DNA from: Candidatus Tumulicola sp.
GTDB lineage: Bacteria; Vulcanimicrobiota; Vulcanimicrobiia; Eremiobacterales; Eremiobacteraceae
Assembly: GCA_035601835.1 (NCBI GenBank)
Contig: DATNNM010000010.1
Coordinates: 62,001-126,000, forward strand
Length of the DNA: 64,000 nt
Reading direction: 5' to 3'
Shown: positions 1 to 9,064 of the stretch, piece after piece
How positions within the stretch are numbered: position 1 is the stretch's first letter
Layout of the letters: each line of letters opens with the position of its first letter
Program-made: the position numbers and the translations under genes
The notes under the pieces: generated by a model
Told to the model about the DNA's origin: nothing
Seen by the model: the letters and a program-made list of their open reading frames with translations, nothing else
Database searches by the model: none

Positions 1-1
1 T

Positions 2-457
2 TTGGACGTCGTGCCCATCGCCACGCACAACCAGCGCAGCCGAGGAACGCTTCTCATCGGCGGCGATGCGAGTTTAGACATCCCGGCGATGGTGGAGATC
101 GTGGAGCAATCCATGTCGTCGGAGACCTACGATTTGTTGAAGCGGCCGGATGAGCTCTTCGTGGTCAACAAGGCGCATCGGCAGCCGCGTTTCGTCGAGG
201 ATTGCGTGCGTGAGATGCTGCGCTATTCGCACGACGCGCTCGCCGCAGCGCCGGACGATGCGTTCGTGCTCGCGCGTCAGGTGAATTTCGAGAGCATCCA
301 CAAGCACGACGCCGTGGCGGAATCGTGCGCCATGCTCGGCGAATTGCGCCGCGAACTGCGCGGCGAGACGGGGGTGTCGCACACCACCCTCGAACAATGG
401 TTGCATATCAGCAAGGGCGATGTAGTGTACCGAGCGAGCGAAGCGAGCTCGGACTAG
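2..457 (+). CDS. folE2: GTP cyclohydrolase FolE2 (type IB), C-terminal part, 5' truncated by window edge
   Basis: The visible 151 residues match the C-terminal half of the FolE2/MptA family (COG1469), which turns GTP into 7,8-dihydroneopterin triphosphate for folate-type cofactors. Recognisable family segments are LLKRPDE, the PRFVEDCVREM helix and NFESIHKHDAVAE, which matches the family pattern NFESIHxHxA. The true start lies upstream of the window. The last roughly ten residues (VYRASEASSD) are read through an inverted palindromic repeat at 420-453, so the native C-terminus has probably been replaced by repeat-encoded sequence. The next gene starts 10 bases downstream on the same strand. 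The family assignment is firm; catalytic residues in the missing N-terminal part cannot be checked. Confidence 0.9.
   Translation: MDVVPIATHNQRSRGTLLIGGDASLDIPAMVEIVEQSMSSETYDLLKRPDELFVVNKAHRQPRFVEDCVREMLRYSHDALAAAPDDAFVLARQVNFESIHKHDAVAESCAMLGELRRELRGETGVSHTTLEQWLHISKGDVVYRASEASSD
420..453 (-). repeat. Palindromic element, inverted copy, at folE2 3' end
   Basis: Read on the minus strand it has the stem ccgagc...gctcgg, interrupted by tcgcttcgctc-like loop sequence, followed by the tail acactacat. It belongs to the repeat family found throughout the window and encodes the last residues of the FolE2 frame. It is one of only three copies seen in this orientation. Confidence 0.75.
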
Positions 458-467
458 GACCAAACTT

Positions 468-1712
468 ATGTGGGATTGGGAACGCGCCTCCGTCCCCTTC
501 CAGCCGATCTATCGCCGGCGGCTGTGGCGCCGCCGTCTGCTCGTGTTCTGCTCAGCCCTTGCGATCGTCGTTCCGTACCTGCTCATCCATCATCAACGCG
601 AAACCACGCCGGTCGGTGCGCGCGTTTTTGACGACGTCACGACGGCGATCTCCATGCGCTACTTCGACTGGTCGTATCACGGGCTCGATTGGAACGCCCT
701 GACGCGCCAATATCGTCCGCTTGTCGCCGCCGCCCCCACGGTCGAGCGCCGCTACGCGCTCATGCGGCAAATGCTGCGCCGCTTGGGCGATAGCCATACG
801 CTCGTCTACTCGCCGTCGCAGTTGAAGCCACCCGATCCGCTGCCGCGCCACGGCATCTTCGGCATGACGGCAGGCCGGGCCGGCGATCCCAGCTCGATCG
901 TGGACTGGAAGTCGCTTTCGCGCGACGTCGGATATCTTCGACTCGGCTCGTTCCCCAATGCGATCGAACCCGTGCTCGGCTGGGCCATGGCCGATGTGGG
1001 CCGCAAGTCCAAGCTGATCCTGGATCTGCGCGGCAACCCGGGCGGCTTGGTCGATTCGGTGGACAGCGCCGCCGGCGTTTTCTTGCCGGCCGGCACGTTG
1101 ATCTCGACCGGTCTGCGCCGCTACCACTTCTTCGGCCCGCAGCGCTTTGTCGCATCCGATAGCGTCGGGGCGCGCTACAATGGTCGTCTTGTCGTCTTGG
1201 TGGATAGGGGCAGCCGCAGCGGTGCTGAGTCCCTGGCGCGCGCGCTGCAGTATTATCATCGGGCGACGATCGTCGGAACGCGCACGGCGGGCAAGGTGCT
1301 GGGCGTCGATCTCGAGATCAATCTCGCGGACGGCGGCATGCTGCGCGTGGCCACGCTGGACATGCGCGCGCCGGACGGCCGGCGTTTGGAAGGCCGCGGC
1401 GTCACGCCGGATGTGTTTGTTGCGGCGTCGCGTCGCCGCGACGCGCAGCTCGATAGAGCGTTTCAACTGCTCCAAATGTCACGGCCTCTTTGGAGCGCGT
1501 CACGGGACTCGGCGGGGTCTTTTTCAAGTCGAGAGACCCTAAGCGGCTCTACGCATGGTACGAAAAGCACCTCGGGATCAGGCAGCCGTCCGGCTCGGGT
1601 GCGGAATTTCACTGGCGCGACGCCGAGGATGGATCGCCGGGCACGACGGCTTGGGCGATCTTCGACGAGAGCAGTGATTATTTCGATCCCAGCCGCGCAG
1701 GCTTCATGTTGA
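468..1712 (+). CDS. S41 family C-terminal-processing-like serine peptidase, membrane anchored; 3' end suspect
   Basis: The protein has a short basic N-terminus and one hydrophobic segment (about residues 24-43), then an S41 N-terminal helical domain (about 50-115) and the S41 protease fold. The probable nucleophile is Ser251 in SRSGAE and the general-base Lys is Lys276 in TAGKVLG; the 25-residue spacing is that seen in CtpA/Tsp peptidases. There is little room for a PDZ domain. Homology should end near residue 335 (nt 1475). The frame nevertheless runs on about 220 bases into the next gene, giving a Ser/Arg/Thr-rich tail that looks like out-of-frame translation. A frameshift or lost stop near 1465-1490 is the likely reason. 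The family call is firm; the end coordinate is not. Confidence 0.8.
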   Translation: MWDWERASVPFQPIYRRRLWRRRLLVFCSALAIVVPYLLIHHQRETTPVGARVFDDVTTAISMRYFDWSYHGLDWNALTRQYRPLVAAAPTVERRYALMRQMLRRLGDSHTLVYSPSQLKPPDPLPRHGIFGMTAGRAGDPSSIVDWKSLSRDVGYLRLGSFPNAIEPVLGWAMADVGRKSKLILDLRGNPGGLVDSVDSAAGVFLPAGTLISTGLRRYHFFGPQRFVASDSVGARYNGRLVVLVDRGSRSGAESLARALQYYHRATIVGTRTAGKVLGVDLEINLADGGMLRVATLDMRAPDGRRLEGRGVTPDVFVAASRRRDAQLDRAFQLLQMSRPLWSASRDSAGSFSSRETLSGSTHGTKSTSGSGSRPARVRNFTGATPRMDRRARRLGRSSTRAVIISIPAAQASC

Positions 1713-1873
1713 ACTATCGCGTTGATGATCTCGATGCCGTGCTCGACGCGTTGCGAGCGGAGGGCGTTGAGATCGATCCGAAGCGCGAAGAATACGACTT
1801 CGGGCGCTTCGCGTGGATCATGGATCCGGATGGGAATCGGATCGAGTTGTGGGAGCCGAAAAACCGGGGCTGA
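1490..1873 (+). CDS. VOC (glyoxalase/bleomycin-resistance fold) family protein
   Basis: This 127-residue protein has the beta-alpha-beta-beta-beta pattern of the vicinal oxygen chelate superfamily: GGVFFKSRDPKRLYAWYEKHLG at the N-terminus, a central YRVDDLDAVLDALRAEG and a C-terminal DPDGNRIELWEP strand carrying the usual metal-binding Glu. The start is a TTG, with no ATG or GTG available in frame. The gene overlaps the nominal end of the S41 frame by 223 bases in another frame. Its stop codon (TGA, 1871-1873) lies inside the centre of a palindromic repeat, so the last residues KNRG are partly repeat-derived. The substrate is unknown; the superfamily includes dioxygenases, lyases and isomerases. 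Confidence 0.8.
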   Translation: MERVTGLGGVFFKSRDPKRLYAWYEKHLGIRQPSGSGAEFHWRDAEDGSPGTTAWAIFDESSDYFDPSRAGFMLNYRVDDLDAVLDALRAEGVEIDPKREEYDFGRFAWIMDPDGNRIELWEPKNRG

Positions 1874-1945
1874 AGCCCCGGCACTACATCTCCGAGCTCG
1901 CTTCGCTCGGAACGCTACACCCGAGCTTCGCTCGGGTCGCTACAT
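1864..1945 (+). repeat. Cluster of three palindromic elements in a convergent junction
   Basis: Three hairpins lie end to end: 1864-1889 (stem ccggggc/gccccgg, centre TGAA, tail cactacat), 1892-1919 (stem ccgag/ctcgg around a ctcgcttcg-type loop, tail aacgctaca) and 1920-1945 (stem cccgag/ctcggg, tail tcgctacat). They fill the gap between a plus-strand and a minus-strand gene. The first supplies the stop codon of the VOC gene. Confidence 0.85.
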
Positions 1946-1956
1946 AGATCGCGCGT

Positions 1957-2322
1957 TTATCCCGCGAGGATTTTCAGGTGGCGCTTCACCGCTTCGGCCA
2001 GGCCCTTGCGGTCGATGATCTCCGCTGTCGGCGCGGCCTGCCGGGTCTTGTCGAGATCGCTGGGCGCGACATCCGTGAGGATCGCCGGGATGTTGCGCGT
2101 ATTGAATCCATCCTTAATGTAACGCGCGGCCTCGCGACCGTGGGAGGGCAGGGTGGCGCACGAAATGACGATCACATCAGGCCGCTCTTGCGTCACGACG
2201 TCGAAAAACGTCGGCCAGCGCGGCTCGGCCTCGACCAGCGTCGCACCAAGGTCAGCGAGCAGTTTGCGCCGCTCGTCGCATCCGGGGTCGGTGTGGAATT
2301 GCAAGAGCAATATCTTTGCCAT
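1957..2322 (-). CDS. Response-regulator receiver-like protein lacking the phospho-acceptor Asp
   Basis: This 121-residue single-domain protein has alternating strands and helices like a CheY fold: KILLLQFHTD as strand 1, PDVIVISCATLP as strand 3, PAILTDVAPSD as strand 4 and EIIDRKGLAEAVKRHL at the end. In true receivers the third strand ends in the phosphorylated Asp (pattern LLDxxMP). Here the aligned position in VISCATLP is Cys, so phosphorylation is unlikely. It could instead be another flavodoxin-like domain. It lacks the DxHxxG motif of B12-binding domains. It is divergent from the VOC gene at 2429 and convergent with the one ending at 1873. Its function is unknown. Confidence 0.55.
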   Translation of the reverse strand: MAKILLLQFHTDPGCDERRKLLADLGATLVEAEPRWPTFFDVVTQERPDVIVISCATLPSHGREAARYIKDGFNTRNIPAILTDVAPSDLDKTRQAAPTAEIIDRKGLAEAVKRHLKILAG

Positions 2323-2428
2323 GCCGGCCAGTTCGTCCGGATGGTGGCCGCGCCCCTGGCATGAATCGCCTGGAGTCTGCCGAATGGCTTGAGTTCACAC
2401 TAAAAAGCCGAGAAAGAGGATAATCAGA

Positions 2429-2812
2429 ATGGCCACAGCAGGAGCGACCAAAATCAAGGGCATGGACGCATCGTATTACACGGTCAAAGACCTCGATCGC
2501 GCGACGAAATTCTATAGCGCACTGTTGAGCATGGAGCCGACCCTGAAGTTCGGCGAGAACGTCGTCGAGTACACATTTCCCAGCGGCGAGACGTTCGGCT
2601 TGTACAAGACCGCCGAGGCCGAGTGGACGCAGCACGGCGGCATTCTGTTCGGTGTCGACGACATCAAATCGGCCGTCGCCGAGCACAAGGCGCGCGGCGT
2701 GAAGTTCGACGGGGACGGCCACATCGAAGACACGCCCGTCTGCTTTATGGCGTTTGGTGAAGACAGCGAAGGCAACAACTTCATTCTCCACCAGCACAAG
2801 GCAAGCAACTAA
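2429..2812 (+). CDS. VOC family protein (glyoxalase-like)
   Basis: This is a 127-residue VOC-fold protein. The N-terminal motif MDASYYTVKDLDRATKFYSALL is the typical first beta-alpha unit, GILFGVDDIKSAVAEHKARGV is the second, and FGEDSEGNNFILHQ is the C-terminal strand, in which the usual metal-ligand Glu is replaced by a His/Gln context. An AGAGG-type ribosome site lies in the bases before the ATG. It ends 55 bases before the propionyl-CoA carboxylase operon, on the same strand. Sequence alone does not give a substrate. It is not the methylmalonyl-CoA epimerase, which is encoded at 8060-8941. Confidence 0.75.
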   Translation: MATAGATKIKGMDASYYTVKDLDRATKFYSALLSMEPTLKFGENVVEYTFPSGETFGLYKTAEAEWTQHGGILFGVDDIKSAVAEHKARGVKFDGDGHIEDTPVCFMAFGEDSEGNNFILHQHKASN

Positions 2813-2867
2813 CCCCACGTAGTCCTATAGCGGGTGCGGCCCGGGTCGGCACGGAATCCGGGTCCGC

Positions 2868-4418
<1,551 letters not shown>

Positions 4419-4425
4419 GACTCAT

Positions 4426-4476
4426 CCGGGGCTAAAGCCCCGGCACTACACCCGAGCTTCGTTCGGGTCGCTACAT
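4426..4476 (+). repeat. Two palindromic elements between pccB and the epsilon-like ORF
   Basis: The copy at 4426-4450 has the stem ccggggc/gccccgg around TAAA. The copy at 4451-4476 has the stem cccgagc/gttcggg and the tail tcgctacat. They sit inside the operon, just after the pccB stop and six bases before the next start codon. Confidence 0.85.
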
Positions 4477-4481
4477 CTACC

Positions 4482-4682
4482 GTGATCATCACACCGAGGC
4501 CGACGGCGGAGGAGGCCGCAGCCATCGCGGCGGCGCTCGCGCAACTCGGCGCGGGCGGCACGGACCTAAAGGTCCGTGGCTACAAAAGCAAGTGGAGTCG
4601 ACCGGGGCTAAAGCCCCGGCACTACATACAGTTTGATTGGAAAAAAACGGCTAGGCGCGAGGCGGTCGAGCCGGATGTTTAA
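4482..4682 (+). CDS. Acyl-CoA carboxylase epsilon-like small subunit carrying two in-frame palindromic repeats
   Basis: This 66-residue ORF sits between pccB and pccA and overlaps the pccA start by 8 bases, so it is probably translated and coupled. The N-terminal ITPRPTAEEAAAIAAALAQL resembles the short helical epsilon subunits of actinobacterial acyl-CoA carboxylases (PxxEExAAxxAAL pattern). The C-terminal [13 protein letters not shown] resembles their basic tail. Between them lie two palindromic elements read in frame: 4561-4583 encodes TDLKVRGY and 4602-4627 encodes RPGLKPRHY. The original protein was therefore probably about 45-50 residues. The epsilon assignment rests on position and a weak motif; a short spurious ORF cannot be excluded. 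Confidence 0.5.
   Translation: MIITPRPTAEEAAAIAAALAQLGAGGTDLKVRGYKSKWSRPGLKPRHYIQFDWKKTARREAVEPDV
4561..4583 (+). repeat. Palindromic element inside the epsilon-like ORF (first copy)
   Basis: The stem cggacc/ggtccg surrounds TAAA, with the tail tggctac. It is read in frame within the small ORF. The same stem type recurs at 8946, 42846 and 43319. Confidence 0.85.
4602..4627 (+). repeat. Palindromic element inside the epsilon-like ORF (second copy)
   Basis: The stem ccggggc/gccccgg surrounds TAAA, with the tail cactacat. It is the commonest type in the window and is read in frame as RPGLKPRHY. Confidence 0.85.
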
Positions 4683-6432
4683 GAAAATCCTCGTCGCCAA
4701 CCGCGGCGAGATAGCGCTGCGCGTGATCCGCGCCTGCCGCGAACTCGGCATCGCGGCGGTCGCGGTGTACTCGGACGCCGATCGCGAAGCGCTCCACGTC
4801 AAAGCCGCGGACGAAGCGTACCGCGTGGGTCCGCCGCCGGCCGCGCAATCCTATCTCGACATTGATCGGGTCATGCAGGTCGCCGCGTCCGCGAAGTGCG
4901 ACGCGGTACATCCGGGATATGGTTTCTTGGCGGAGAACGCCGCGTTCGCCCGGCGCTGCACGGCCGAGGGCCTCACGTTCATCGGCCCGTCGGCGCGCGC
5001 CATCGACGCGATGGGCGACAAGATCCGCGCTCGCGGCGCGGCGCGTAAGGCAAAAATGCCCGTCGTGCCGGGAACGCTCGAGCCCGTCCGCGACGCCGCG
5101 GCCGTCCGCGCCCTCGGCAAGAAATTCGGCTACCCGATCGTCGTCAAGGCCGCCGCGGGCGGCGGTGGCAAGGGGCTCAAGGTCGCGTTGCGGGCTCAGG
5201 ACGTCGATCAGGCAGTCGCGCTCGCTTCGAAGGAAGCGTCGACCTACTTCAAAGACGGAACGCTCTACGTTGAAAAATACTTGGCGCGGCCGAAGCACGT
5301 CGAGGTGCAGATCCTCGCCGACAAACACGGCCGCGTCGTGCACCTCGGAGAGCGGGATTGCTCGATGCAGCGCCGCCATCAAAAACTTGTCGAGGAGACG
5401 CCGGCTTGTATCGCCGGCGCGCTGCGCAAGCGCCTGCACGCGGCGGCGGTGAGGCTGGCTGAGTCGATAGGTTATGATAGCGCCGGCACGATCGAGTGTC
5501 TCGTCGAGGACGACGAGTTCTTCTTCCTGGAGATGAACGCGCGCATCCAAGTGGAGCACACGATCACCGAGATGACCTGCGGCGTCGATCTGGTCAAAGC
5601 GCAGATCCGGATTGCGACCGGCGAGAAGCTCTGGTTCGCGCAAGACGAGGTGGATCCGCGCGGACACGCCATCGAGTGCCGCATCAACGCGGAATCGCCG
5701 GCGCGCGATTTCATGCCTTGTGCCGGCACGCTGACGGCCTATCGCGAACCCGGCGGGCCCGGCGTGCGCGTCGACTCGGCCGCGTTCGCGGGTCTGACGA
5801 TCCCTCAAGAGTACGATTCGCTGCTGGGCAAACTCATCGTGTGGGGTCAAGACCGGGAAGAGGCCAGGCGGCGCATGCTGCGCGCGCTTGGCGAATACAC
5901 GATCGAGGGGGTGGATACCACCGTCGCGTTTCTCCAACTGCTCGTGCAATCCGACGAGTTCGCGAGCGGCACGTACGCGACCCCGAGCGTCGACGAATTC
6001 GTGCGCGCTCGTGCGGGCGACCTTAGCGCGCTGTATTCCGGTAACGCCTCCGTCTCGGGGTCGCCGCCGGGACCAGCAGCGGAGCCGATCACCGTCGAGG
6101 TCAACGACAAACGCTTCGTCGTCCGGGTCCACGGGTCGCTGACCGCCGCCGCCGACACGCGTCCGGCCGATCGCCGCCCGCCCGCGTTCAAAGCGCCCAA
6201 GAAGATCGCGCACGACGGCGCAACGGTCGTCTCGCCGATGCACGGCATCGTAGCGGAGATCCGCGTCAAGCCCGGCGACCACGTCGCCGACGGCCAGGTC
6301 GTCGCTATCATCGAGGCGATGAAGATGATGAACGAAGTCGTCGCCCATCGCGCCGGCGCGGTTGCGAGCGTTGCCGCGGAGGTCGGCCAGACCGTCGAGA
6401 CCGGCGCGACGCTGATCTCGTTGCGGAGCTAG
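4675..6432 (+). CDS. pccA: Propionyl/acetyl-CoA carboxylase alpha subunit: biotin carboxylase plus biotin carrier domain
   Basis: This 585-residue protein starts at the ATG encoding [20 protein letters not shown], the standard biotin carboxylase start. Domains in order are biotin carboxylase N-domain (1-115), ATP-grasp (about 116-320, with glycine-rich AAAGGGGKG and the [11 protein letters not shown] substrate loop), biotin carboxylase C-domain (about 335-440), linker, and biotinyl domain (about 515-585) with EAMKMMN, whose first Lys carries biotin. It carboxylates its own biotin with bicarbonate and ATP, and PccB then transfers the CO2 to propionyl-CoA. The longer frame beginning at 4633 starts in repeat sequence and is unlikely. 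The 8-base overlap with the upstream ORF suggests translational coupling. Confidence 0.95.
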   Translation: MFKKILVANRGEIALRVIRACRELGIAAVAVYSDADREALHVKAADEAYRVGPPPAAQSYLDIDRVMQVAASAKCDAVHPGYGFLAENAAFARRCTAEGLTFIGPSARAIDAMGDKIRARGAARKAKMPVVPGTLEPVRDAAAVRALGKKFGYPIVVKAAAGGGGKGLKVALRAQDVDQAVALASKEASTYFKDGTLYVEKYLARPKHVEVQILADKHGRVVHLGERDCSMQRRHQKLVEETPACIAGALRKRLHAAAVRLAESIGYDSAGTIECLVEDDEFFFLEMNARIQVEHTITEMTCGVDLVKAQIRIATGEKLWFAQDEVDPRGHAIECRINAESPARDFMPCAGTLTAYREPGGPGVRVDSAAFAGLTIPQEYDSLLGKLIVWGQDREEARRRMLRALGEYTIEGVDTTVAFLQLLVQSDEFASGTYATPSVDEFVRARAGDLSALYSGNASVSGSPPGPAAEPITVEVNDKRFVVRVHGSLTAAADTRPADRRPPAFKAPKKIAHDGATVVSPMHGIVAEIRVKPGDHVADGQVVAIIEAMKMMNEVVAHRAGAVASVAAEVGQTVETGATLISLRS

Positions 6433-6466
6433 GCGGCGCGGGCGCGATCGCAGAACGTTGCGGTTG

Positions 6467-8044
6467 ATGGAGGAACGGACCACCGACAGCGGCATTCCAA
6501 TAAAGCCGGTGTACGCGCATGCAGACGTCGCCGATTTGAACCTAGCGCAGCAGCCGCTCGCCGGAGCGTATCCGTACACCCGCGGCATCCAAAAGCTCAT
6601 GTATCGCGGCCGTCTCTGGACGATGCGCCAGTACGCCGGCTTCGCGACCGCCAAAGAATCCAACGCGCGCTATAAGTACCTCTTGGCGCAGGGGCAGTCG
6701 GGACTTTCGGTGGCGTTCGATCTACCGACGCAGATGGGCCTCGACTCGGATGCCGACCAGGCGGCGGGCGAAGTCGGCCGAACCGGCGTCGCGATCAACA
6801 CCGTCGAGGACATGGAGACGCTGTTCGACGGTATCCCGCTGGACAAAATCAGCGTCTCGATGACGATCAACGCTCCCGCCGCATTGCTGCTGGCGCTCTT
6901 CCTCGCCGTCGCCAGGCGACGCGGCATTCCGTCCGATCAGCTCTCCGGCACGTCGCAAAACGATATTCTCAAAGAGTATGCGGCGCGCGGCACGTACATC
7001 TACCCGCCAAAACCCTCGATGCGCCTGGTCACGGACCTGATGGCGTACTGCGCGACCCGCGTGCCCCAATGGAACACCATCAGCGTAAGCGGCTATCACA
7101 TCCGCGAGGCCGGATCTACCGCCGCGCAAGAGCTCGCGTTCACGCTCGCCAACGGCCGTGCGTATCTGCGTGCCGCTGTGGATGCAGGCCTCGACGTCGA
7201 CACCGCCGCGCCGCGCATGTCGTTCTTTTGGAACGCGCACAATAATTTCTTCGAAGAGATCGCGAAGTTCCGCGCGGCACGCGCCATATGGGCGCGCATG
7301 GTGCGCGACGATTTCAAGGCGCAGTCGCCGAAGTCGTGGCTGCTGCGCTTTCACACCCAAACGGGCGGCTCGACGCTCGCGGCTCAGGAACCCGAAAATA
7401 ACGTCGTCCGCGTGACGCTGCAGGCGCTCGCCGCGGTGCTGGGCGGCACGCAGTCGCTTCATACCAACGCGATGGACGAGGCGCTCGCTCTCCCGACGCA
7501 GGCGTCCGCCAAACTCGCTCTGCGCACCCAGCAGATCATCGCGTATGAGAGCGGCGTGCCAGATACGGCTGACCCGTTGGGCGGTTCATATTTCATCGAG
7601 CGCTTGACGACGCAGCTCACGACGATGGCGCGAGCCATCATGGCGGACGTCGCCGGGCGCGGCGGCGCGGTGGCGGCGATCGAAAGCGGGTGGATGCAAG
7701 AACAGATCGCCGACAGCGCTTATCGTGCGCAGGCGCGCATGGAGTCGCACGAGACGGTCGTGGTGGGCGTCAACAAATTCGTCGATCCGGACGTTTCGGC
7801 GCAGGCGCCGCAGTTGCAACGCATCGATCCGGCAACGGAGCGCGAGCAGCGCGAGCGCTTGGCGGCGTTTCGGGCGCGGCGCGATGCGGGTGCGGTGGCC
7901 GAACGGCTTGCGGCCGTCAAATGCGCCGCTTCTTCTTCAGCCCCGCTGATGCCGGAATTCGTCGAGGCGGTCGATCAGGGCTGCACGCTCGGCGAAGTGT
8001 GCGACGCGCTGCGTGAAGTCTTCTCGGTGTATCGAGCGGTCTGA
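6467..8044 (+). CDS. mutB: Methylmalonyl-CoA mutase large (catalytic) subunit, without B12-binding domain
   Basis: This protein of about 525 residues is the TIM-barrel half of a coenzyme-B12 mutase that isomerises (R)-methylmalonyl-CoA to succinyl-CoA. [13 protein letters not shown] retains the Tyr and IYPPKPSMR retains the Arg that distinguish methylmalonyl-CoA mutases from isobutyryl-CoA mutases (Phe/Gln there). SGYHIREAG holds the active-site His. Other family segments are [20 protein letters not shown] and [19 protein letters not shown]. The protein stops after the barrel and lacks the cobalamin domain with DxHxxG, so a separate small subunit must be encoded elsewhere. The ATG at 6467 was chosen; a TTG at 6458 is possible. 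It follows pccA by 34 bases. Confidence 0.93.
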   Translation: MEERTTDSGIPIKPVYAHADVADLNLAQQPLAGAYPYTRGIQKLMYRGRLWTMRQYAGFATAKESNARYKYLLAQGQSGLSVAFDLPTQMGLDSDADQAAGEVGRTGVAINTVEDMETLFDGIPLDKISVSMTINAPAALLLALFLAVARRRGIPSDQLSGTSQNDILKEYAARGTYIYPPKPSMRLVTDLMAYCATRVPQWNTISVSGYHIREAGSTAAQELAFTLANGRAYLRAAVDAGLDVDTAAPRMSFFWNAHNNFFEEIAKFRAARAIWARMVRDDFKAQSPKSWLLRFHTQTGGSTLAAQEPENNVVRVTLQALAAVLGGTQSLHTNAMDEALALPTQASAKLALRTQQIIAYESGVPDTADPLGGSYFIERLTTQLTTMARAIMADVAGRGGAVAAIESGWMQEQIADSAYRAQARMESHETVVVGVNKFVDPDVSAQAPQLQRIDPATEREQRERLAAFRARRDAGAVAERLAAVKCAASSSAPLMPEFVEAVDQGCTLGEVCDALREVFSVYRAV

Positions 8045-8059
8045 GAAGGTCCGATCATC

Positions 8060-8941
8060 ATGTCGATGTGGGAACCGTTCACCGAGCCTGCTCGTCGCAG
8101 CATCGAGTTGGCACAAAACGAGGCGCAACAGCTCGGCAATAACTTCATCGGAACGGAGCATATCCTGCTTGGCGTCATCGGGGAAGGCGAAAACCACGCG
8201 GCTAAGGCCTTGGTATCGATGGGCGTCGATCTGACAAAGGCACGTGCCCGGGTAGAAGCGATTGGCGGAAAGCGCGAACAGGTCGTCCAGCAAGAGATGG
8301 TCTTCACTCCGCGCGCCAAGCGCGTGATCGAACTGGCTTTTGAAGAAGCCCGTCAACTCAAGCACAACTACATCAGTACCGAGCACCTCTTGCTGGGTGT
8401 GATGCGCGACGGCGGATGCGTTGGCGCTCGCGCGCTCGCCGATCTGGGTGTGGAGACCGCAATCCTGCGGCAAAAGATCATCTCGAGCTTGGGCGCGCCG
8501 GCGACCGGGCTTGCAGCAGGTCTGGGGCCTGCCTCTCTTACCGGCCGGCCGATCGATCATGTCGCTCTGGTGGTCGCCGATCTCTTGGCGAGCGAGGCGC
8601 TCTACGCGAGCCTCGGTTTCGTCGTGCGCTACCGCGAGCGCGTAGAGGATCAGGAGGTGGACATCGTCGGCATGAGCGCGGGCGAATCCACGATCGAGTT
8701 GCTCAGACCGCTGCGAGAGGATTCTCCGCTCGTCCGCTTTCTGGGAGACAAGACGTCGAGGCTGCACCATCTCGCCTACCGGGTGGTCAGCATCGTCGAT
8801 GAGCTCGCCAGGCTCAAGGCGCTCGGCTTGCGCCTCATCGATGAAAAGCCTCGGCGCGGCGCGCACGGCAACTTGATCGCCTTCATCCACCCGTCTGCGA
8901 CCGGCGGGGCCCTCATCGAGGTCTGTCAGCCGGCAAGATGA
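8060..8941 (+). CDS. Fusion of Clp N-terminal (ClpC-type) double repeat with methylmalonyl-CoA epimerase
   Basis: This 293-residue two-domain protein ends the propionate operon. Residues 1-145 are a complete Clp_N domain with two repeats (WEPFTEPARRSIELAQNEA...FIGTEHILLGVI and FTPRAKRVIELAFEEA...ISTEHLLLGVM), as at the start of ClpC/ClpA unfoldases but with no AAA+ module. Residues about 160-291 are a VOC-fold methylmalonyl-CoA epimerase: IDHVALVVADL with the first metal His, ESTIELLRPL, LHHLAYRV with the second His, and the hallmark SATGGALIEVCQ with the ligand Glu. The epimerase converts (S)- to (R)-methylmalonyl-CoA between PccAB and the mutase. The role of the Clp_N part is unknown. It begins 15 bases after the mutase. 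Confidence 0.88.
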   Translation: MSMWEPFTEPARRSIELAQNEAQQLGNNFIGTEHILLGVIGEGENHAAKALVSMGVDLTKARARVEAIGGKREQVVQQEMVFTPRAKRVIELAFEEARQLKHNYISTEHLLLGVMRDGGCVGARALADLGVETAILRQKIISSLGAPATGLAAGLGPASLTGRPIDHVALVVADLLASEALYASLGFVVRYRERVEDQEVDIVGMSAGESTIELLRPLREDSPLVRFLGDKTSRLHHLAYRVVSIVDELARLKALGLRLIDEKPRRGAHGNLIAFIHPSATGGALIEVCQPAR

Positions 8942-8945
8942 GAAA

Positions 8946-9064
8946 CACGGACCTAAAGGTCCGTGTCCACAAGGTCCGTGGCTACATCCGAGCTTCGTTT
9001 GGAAGGCTACATCCGAGCTTCGCTCGGAACGCTACATTCCGGGGCTAAAGCCCCGGCACTACAT
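8946..9064 (+). repeat. Cluster of five palindromic elements in a convergent junction
   Basis: The copies are 8946-8970 (stem cacggacc/ggtccgtg), a half copy at 8971-8987 (only the right arm plus tggctacat), 8988-9012 (stem ccgagc with a decayed right arm tttgga), 9013-9037 (stem ccgag/ctcgg, tail aacgctacat) and 9039-9064 (stem ccggggc/gccccgg, tail cactacat). The last tail, read on the minus strand as atgtag, provides the stop codon of the DUF4127 gene. Confidence 0.85.

Noticed and set aside
1957-2322. Candidate for the missing B12-binding subunit of methylmalonyl-CoA mutase
   Set aside because: The size and flavodoxin-like fold fit, but the DxHxxG, SxL and GG motifs of cobalamin domains are absent and it is on the opposite strand outside the operon.
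4651-6663. A 670-codon open frame on the minus strand opposite pccA
   Set aside because: It is a mirror of the high-GC codon pattern of pccA and the mutase start. The translation is Arg/Asp/Val-rich with no motif, while the plus strand encodes an unmistakable carboxylase.
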